Shown: piece by piece, positions 58,736 to 64,000 of the stretch | Position numbering within the stretch: position 1 is the stretch's first letter | Layout: every line of letters begins with the position of its first letter | Assembly (NCBI GenBank): GCA_003508835.1 | Contig: PUFA01000288.1 | Location: 992,001-1,056,000 of the forward strand | DNA from: Eonycteris spelaea | Taxonomy: Eukaryota > Chordata > Mammalia > Chiroptera > Pteropodidae | DNA length: 64,000 bases | Direction of reading: 5' to 3' | Notes under the pieces: model-generated | What the model was told of the DNA's origin: nothing | What the model saw: the letters and a program-made list of their open reading frames with translations, nothing else | Databases searched by the model: none | Translations under genes and position numbers: made by a program

Positions 58736-61700
58736 ACACCAGCATAAAGGGCTCATTGGGGCGTTTCCCGAACCCTTGCCTAACCCCCAGTTTGGAGGGA
58801 GCTTCCACTCCTTTCAAAAACTGTTGAAAGTCAGCATCTTTAATGTGGTCACAGTCTTATCAGTCCCCGTTTGGACTTGCTGCCTGATAGAGTTTTGGGC
58901 TTCTTCAGCCATCAAGAGGTCCAAGTGCCTTATTGGATGGAAACTTCGGCCTAGTGTTGGCTTCACCTTACCAAGTCAGTCCAGACTTATCCAATAATCT
59001 TTTGGGAGGAATGAGCATATGTGTATGTGAGTGCTTTTAATTAGGCAAATACCTTGTTCAGAGCCAGCCCCTGGAACCCTCCCTCTCTCAGGAGACCAAC
59101 CTGGTTCCTGGTGCCCAGTGTCCCAGACCTGCATGACCCACACAAGTACAATAGTCACTTGAGGCAGCCAGAGCCTTCCAGGCCTGGGGCAGAGGTCTCC
59201 TTAGAGAGATTGCTAACGCCTTGGTATCCCCCAGCATGGAGTGAGCCCCTGCCCCTTCTCCCAATCAAAAATCATTGTGAGGCAGCAGCTCTAATGCCAG
59301 TAAGTCCCCATTCAGACTTGCTGCTCAATTGCATCCCAGGTTTCTCCAGCCATGAAAATGTCCAGGTGTCTCTCATTGGAAAAAAACCTTTGCCAGTTTG
59401 CCCAGCTGTATAGTACGAAGGCAGTTCAGATTAACCCAGACCGGTCTTCAGGGGAGAAATATGCATGTGTAGGTGATGGCTTTTAATTTGGTAAATGCTT
59501 GATTTTCATAGAACCATCCCTTAGGAGCCTGTCTCTGAAAAGACCAGCCTGTTCCTGGTACCCAGTGCCCCAGAACTGTGTGTACCAGGCATACACAATA
59601 AAGCCTTGGGGACAGCCAGGATTCTCCTGGGCAGGGAAGCTCAGGGATGGTTCTCAGTCCCATGCTGTGTTGCAGGTTTGAGGTACCGAGGTAAGGGATA
59701 CAAAGCTCGGGCAGTTGAAAGAAAAGATGGGGAGCTGTAGTAATGTGACATAACTCTTTATTCCAGCGAGGGCACAGCCAGCCTCACATGGTGGCGGCGC
59801 CTTTATGTACACAGGTTAAACAATAGTGGCACTCTGCCAGAAGCTCACACATGCTTCAGGGGAGAAGTGCTGAGTCACTGCCACCTGGAAGCTGCTAAGG
59901 ACGTTGGCAGGGAGCTTGACTACAGCCATCTTTCTATCTCCACATCCATGCCTAGCCACCAGTGACGAGGGGCCCCCACCCTCCTAAAAATCTCTGTAAA
60001 GGGGCAGCTTTAAAGGAGCCATGGCCCAGTCAGTCCCCAGTCGGACTTGCTGCTTGATGCAGTCCCAGGCTTCTCTAGCCATCAAAATGTCCAAGGTCTC
60101 TCATTGGAGTTCTGGAACCATACTGGGCCAGCCAGGCCTCACCCTTCTAAGAAGTTTATATTTTCCAACTCCGCTTTAAGGGGAGCAACGGGCATATATA
60201 TAGATAAGGGCTTTTAATTAGGCAAATGCCTTATTCCCCATTGAGCCAGCTTCTGGGACCCTGCCTCTGTGGACATCAGCCTATTTCTAGTGCTTCCTCC
60301 CTGCTCCCATAATAGGTGCTCAAGGTAGCTGGGGTCCTCCAGGCATGGAAAGCTCATCAAGGTGGTTTCCACCATCCTGCCTATACCCAGCTGGGAGGGA
60401 GCCCCCTACCTCATCTGAAAATCAAATATTGTCATGAGGTGTCAGCTTTACAGCAGCAACAGCCAGTCAATCCCCATTGGGATTGTCTCAGACTATAGCC
60501 ATCAAAATATCCAGGTGTCTCTCATTGGGAAGAACCGTGGCAGGGCCTCTCAACTTCTCTCTGGGAAGTCAGTCCAGATTCTCCCAGCTCAGCTTTCGAA
60601 GGGAAATGTGCATAAGTATAGGTGAGGGTTCTGTGCTTTGTCTCCCAGACCAGGCCACTCTTTTACACCTTTCTGGTTCCTGGTTCCAGTGCTTCTGACC
60701 TGCATTGTTGGCACATGTGCAAAACACACAGGAAGAGACATGGGCCCTTTATGTGTCCCTTTGGGGGTGATTCACAACTCCCTACATAGCCCTCAGCATA
60801 AAGGGAGCCCCCCACTTCTTCCAGAAATCATTATGAGGTGTCAGCTTTAATGCATCCACAGTCCAGCAAGTCCCCATTTGGACTGGCACCCTGCTATGGT
60901 CCTTAGCTTCTTCAGTTGTCCACACATCTAGATATCTCTCATTGAAGGGAACTTGGCAAGGCCTCCCCAACCTCACACTGGCAAGGCAGTCCAGATTCTC
61001 CCAGCTCAGGCTTCGGGGAGCAAATGTGCATTTGTGTAAATGAGGGCTTTAATTAGGCCTATGCCTTGTTCTGTGAACGAGCCAGCTTCTCTGACCAGGC
61101 TTCTCATTAAACGTGCTGGGTCCCTGGTTTTGGCACCTCTGACCTGCATTAACCATGCATACGTAATAGGCATCTGGAACAGAATAATCCTTTAGAACTG
61201 GGGGCTTTTGTGGGTGATCTCCAACTCTCTATTTAGTTTTTAGTATAAAAGGAGCTGCTACTTCTCCTGGAAACAGGTGTGAGGCTACATACAGCCTCAG
61301 GCAGCATTCCCCATTTGGACTGCTGCCAGAGGAGATCCAGGCTTGCCTGGCCATCAAGACGTCCAAGTTTCTCTCATTGCAGAGAGAATTAACAAGTTGG
61401 CCTGGCTTCACCCTGGCTAGGAAGTCCTGATTCTTCCAACTCAGGCTTCTGGGCGGGGGGCGGATTGTATATGTGTAAGAGCTTATAATTAGGCATAAAT
61501 GTTGCCTTTCTAAGAGCCAGCTCATGTGACCTGATCTTTATCTACACCTGCCTGGTCCTGGTGCTAGTGCCCCTGACTTGCATTGCCCGAGCATGCCCGA
61601 TAGGCACCCGAGGGTGGTGGGTGATGGTCCATTCCCAGGAGGCTCTTCAAAAGGGTTCCTAACCAACTTAATAGCCCCAGCATGAAAAGAGCTATCAAAA

Positions 61701-64000
61701 ATCTTTGTGAGGAGGCAGCTTTAAAGAGGCCACATTTTACTCAGTTCCCATTTGGACTTTCTGCCTGGTGGAATTCCAGGCTTCCCCAGCCATCAAGATG
61801 TCCAGGTGTCTCTCATTGGAGGGAAGTATTGCCAGGCCACCTGACCTTGCTCCAGCCAGGAAATCTAAATACTCTCAATTCAGCCTCCAGGAGGGAAATT
61901 CGTATATACATATGGGAGGGCTTTTAATTAAGCATATGCCTTGTCTTCCCAAGAACTAATCCCTGGGACCTGGCCTCTCTGGTCACCAGCCCTGTTAATG
62001 GTGCCCTGTGTCCCAGAGCATGCATAATGGGTGCCTGGGACAGACAGTGGTGCTCTCAGTTTTGATGGTTTCTGAATGGTTCCTAACCTCCTACATAGCC
62101 CCAAGTTGGAGGGATCTTCCACATTTCCTGTAAATATTAGTGAGGTGGCAGCTTTCAAGTGGCCACAGTCCAGTCAGTCTCCATTTGGCTTTGCTGCCTA
62201 TTGTGGTCCAAAGATTCCCCACCCATGAAGTCCAGATGTCTTTCATCGGAGGGAACCATGGCAGGGCTGAAAGGCTTTGCCCTGATAAGGTCATCCCAGC
62301 TCATTCTTTAGAAGGGAAATGCACATATTTATAGGTGAGGGCTTTTAATTAAGCATATGCTATATCCCACTAATAGATAGCTCCTGGGACCTGCCTCTCC
62401 CTTCCCTTACATAGTTTTTAGTGCCCAGAGCCCCAAAGCTGCATGAACCATGTATGTCCAATAGGTACAAAGAGGCCTTTAGAACTGGGAGGTTCATCTG
62501 GGCAGTTCCCAATAGCATCATAGCCTGGCACCGAGACAGCTTTCATTCCTCCCATAAATATTAGGGTAGTGGCAGCTTTAAAGCAGCCACAGTCAGTCTG
62601 TCTCTCTTTGGACTTGCTTCTGGTTGTGATCTCTGGCTTCTCCAGGCTTCAAAACATCCAGATGTCTCTCATTAAAGGGAACTGTGGCCGAGCATCTTGA
62701 CCTTGTTCTGGCAAGGCAGTTTTGATTCTCCCACATTAGCCTTCAGAAAAACAGATGTGCATATGTGTAGGTAAGGGCTTATAATTAGGCATAAGTCTTG
62801 TCTCCCTAAAAGCTTGGACCTTGTCTACCTACACGTGCCTGTTTGCTACCTACACCTGCCAACACCCCTGACCTTCATTGCCAGCAAAGCCAGGGGCCTC
62901 CAGGCCTAGCGGACTCATACGGTTGCTTCTCAACATTCTGCTTAGTTTCCAACATAGCAGGAAACCCCATTGCTCCCCCAAGCTGATGTGCATTAACAGC
63001 TTTAAAGTGGCCACACTCTGGTCAGTCCACATTTCGACTTACTGCTTGATGGAGTCCAGGGCTGCTCCAGCCTTTAAAATGCCCAGGAGGGTCTTATTGA
63101 AGAGAAAATTTGTTCAGTTGCTTGGCTCACAGTTCCTAGGCCGCCTAGATTTACCTAGATCAACTTTCAGAGGGGTAAATGCCCATATGTAAATGAGGGC
63201 TTTTAATTAGGCAAATACCTTGTCCCCCATAAAACCAGCCCCTTGGACCCTGCCTCTCAGGAGAGCAGCCTGGTTCCTGGTGCCCTGTGCCTTAGACTTG
63301 TGCTACCATACATGTGCAATAGACTCCCAGAGCAGCCATTCAAGCCCAGGGAGCTCATCAAGGCAGCTCCTAACTCCCTGCCTAGCCCCCAGCTTGCAGA
63401 GAGCTTCAAACCTTTCTGAATACTGTTAAAAGTTGGCAGTTTTAAAGCAGCTACAGTCCAGTAGGTCCCCATTTGGACTTGCTGCCTAATGAGATCTAGG
63501 GCTTCTGTAGCCTTCAAAACATGCTGGTGTATCTCATTGGGGAGAACCATGTCTGACTAGCAAGATATCACCCAGGTGAAGTTCACATTTTTCCAGCTGA
63601 GCTCTAAGTGGGGGCAATGTACATATGTGTTTTTTAATTAGGCAAATGCCTTGTTCCCCATAGAGCCAGCATCTGAAATCCTGCCTCTGGTCCCCAGACT
63701 GGCTCAGGGTGTATTGGTGCCTCAGAGGAGCATGCGCAATAGGCTCCCCAGGCAGCCAAGGCCCTCTAAGCAACCGAAACTTGTCAGGTGGTTCTCAACA
63801 CCCTGCATAGCTCCAGCATGGAAAGAGCCCTAAACCCTTCTTGAAAATTAAATATCTTTATGAGGCAGCAGCTTTAAAGTGGCAACGGCTCAGTCAGTCC
63901 TCATTTGGATTGCTATTTGGTGGGGGTCCTATTCTCCAGCCATCAAAACCTACAGGTGTCTCTCATTGAAGGGAACCGTGGACTGGCCAACAGGCCTTGC
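58736..64000 (+). repeat. Satellite-like tandem array, ~430-bp unit, about 12 units, open at the right edge
   Basis: A recurring anchor (CCATTTGGACTTGCTGCC and variants) stands near 58868, 59310, 60040, 60473, 60872, 61310, 61748, 62180, 62605, 63027, 63470 and 63903. Spacing is 399-443 bp, except 730 bp where a solo LTR is inserted. Within every unit the order is the same: CCAGC.TGGAGGGAGC, GGCAGCTTTAAAG, the anchor, CCAGCCATCAAAATGTCCAG, GTGTCTCTCATTGG, a CAGTCCAGATTCTCCCAGCT-like stretch, then AGGGCTTTTAATTAGGCAAA, GCCTTGTTCCCCATAGAGCC, CCTGGTTCCTGGTGCC and GGTGGTTCCTAAC. Units are heavily diverged, with point changes and small gaps. There is no consistent reading frame. I do not recognise a named family. 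Confidence 0.93.
59666..59945 (-). mobile_element. Solo LTR inserted in the satellite
   Basis: About 280 bp absent from the other units. The minus strand begins TGTGGAGATAG and ends TGCAACACA, with a TATA-like TACATAAAGGCG and a poly(A) signal in GGAATAAAGAG. CATGC flanks both sides (59661-59665 and 59947-59951), a likely target-site duplication with the right end uncertain by two bases. It has better-kept CpGs than the array. Confidence 0.75.

Noticed and set aside
58736..64000. Tandem array as a repeated gene cluster or CRISPR
   Set aside because: Open frames change strand and phase from unit to unit and are no longer than about 119 codons. The period is far too long for CRISPR, and this is a mammalian genome.
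1..64000. tRNA, rRNA or other structured RNA genes
   Set aside because: No A/B box pairs with a cloverleaf, no rRNA-like sequence and no snRNA-like block were recognised on reading both strands.

Overview
The window is nuclear DNA of a placental mammal. It is AT-rich and sparse in genes, with split exons bounded by GT/AG splice sites, one CpG island, many old MIR and L2 copies, several generations of LINE-1, and endogenous retrovirus (ERV) debris. The L1 5'UTR and 3'-end types look laurasiatherian (bat, perissodactyl or pangolin-like), but no lineage-diagnostic SINE was recognised, so the species is left open.

The only recognisable protein gene is GLB1L3 (beta-galactosidase-1-like protein 3, glycoside hydrolase family 35). 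It is on the minus strand from a CpG-island promoter near 35.4-35.6 kb to beyond the left edge. Seventeen coding exons can be placed, all with canonical splice sites and compatible phases; exon 17 runs off the window at base 1. Two exons are each one base short. Exon 7 lost a base in the codon just before the predicted acid/base glutamate. Exon 8 lost a base 9 codons in. Read as given, translation stops in exon 8 at codon 252 of about 650, so this copy is a pseudogene or carries assembly errors at two places. All other exons stay open, which suggests a recent loss.

Layout: 1-5.7 kb holds exons 17-10 with MIR/L2 introns. 5.7-20.9 kb is one 15-kb intron filled by a rearranged L1 (about 8.5-14.9 kb) and older L1 pieces (16.4-19.9 kb). 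20.9-29.9 kb holds exons 9-4, with an antisense L1 and an L2. 29.9-35.4 kb holds exons 3-1, with a CT tract at the exon 3 acceptor and a CTCF-like motif. 35.4-35.6 kb is the CpG island. 36-43.5 kb is intergenic L1/HAL1, an LTR and simple repeats. 43.89-44.12 kb is a 21-bp minisatellite. 44.4-49.8 kb is a cluster of gammaretrovirus-like LTRs and a pol fragment around an antisense L1. 49.8-55.1 kb is mostly unassigned sequence. 55.2-58.4 kb is a decayed ERVL-like provirus with two LTRs. 58.74 kb to the right edge is an array of about 12 diverged units of roughly 430 bp, broken by one solo LTR.

The items most worth a second look are the broken GLB1L3 and the ~430-bp satellite, which I do not recognise as a named family. 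No intact viral or transposon protein is present.
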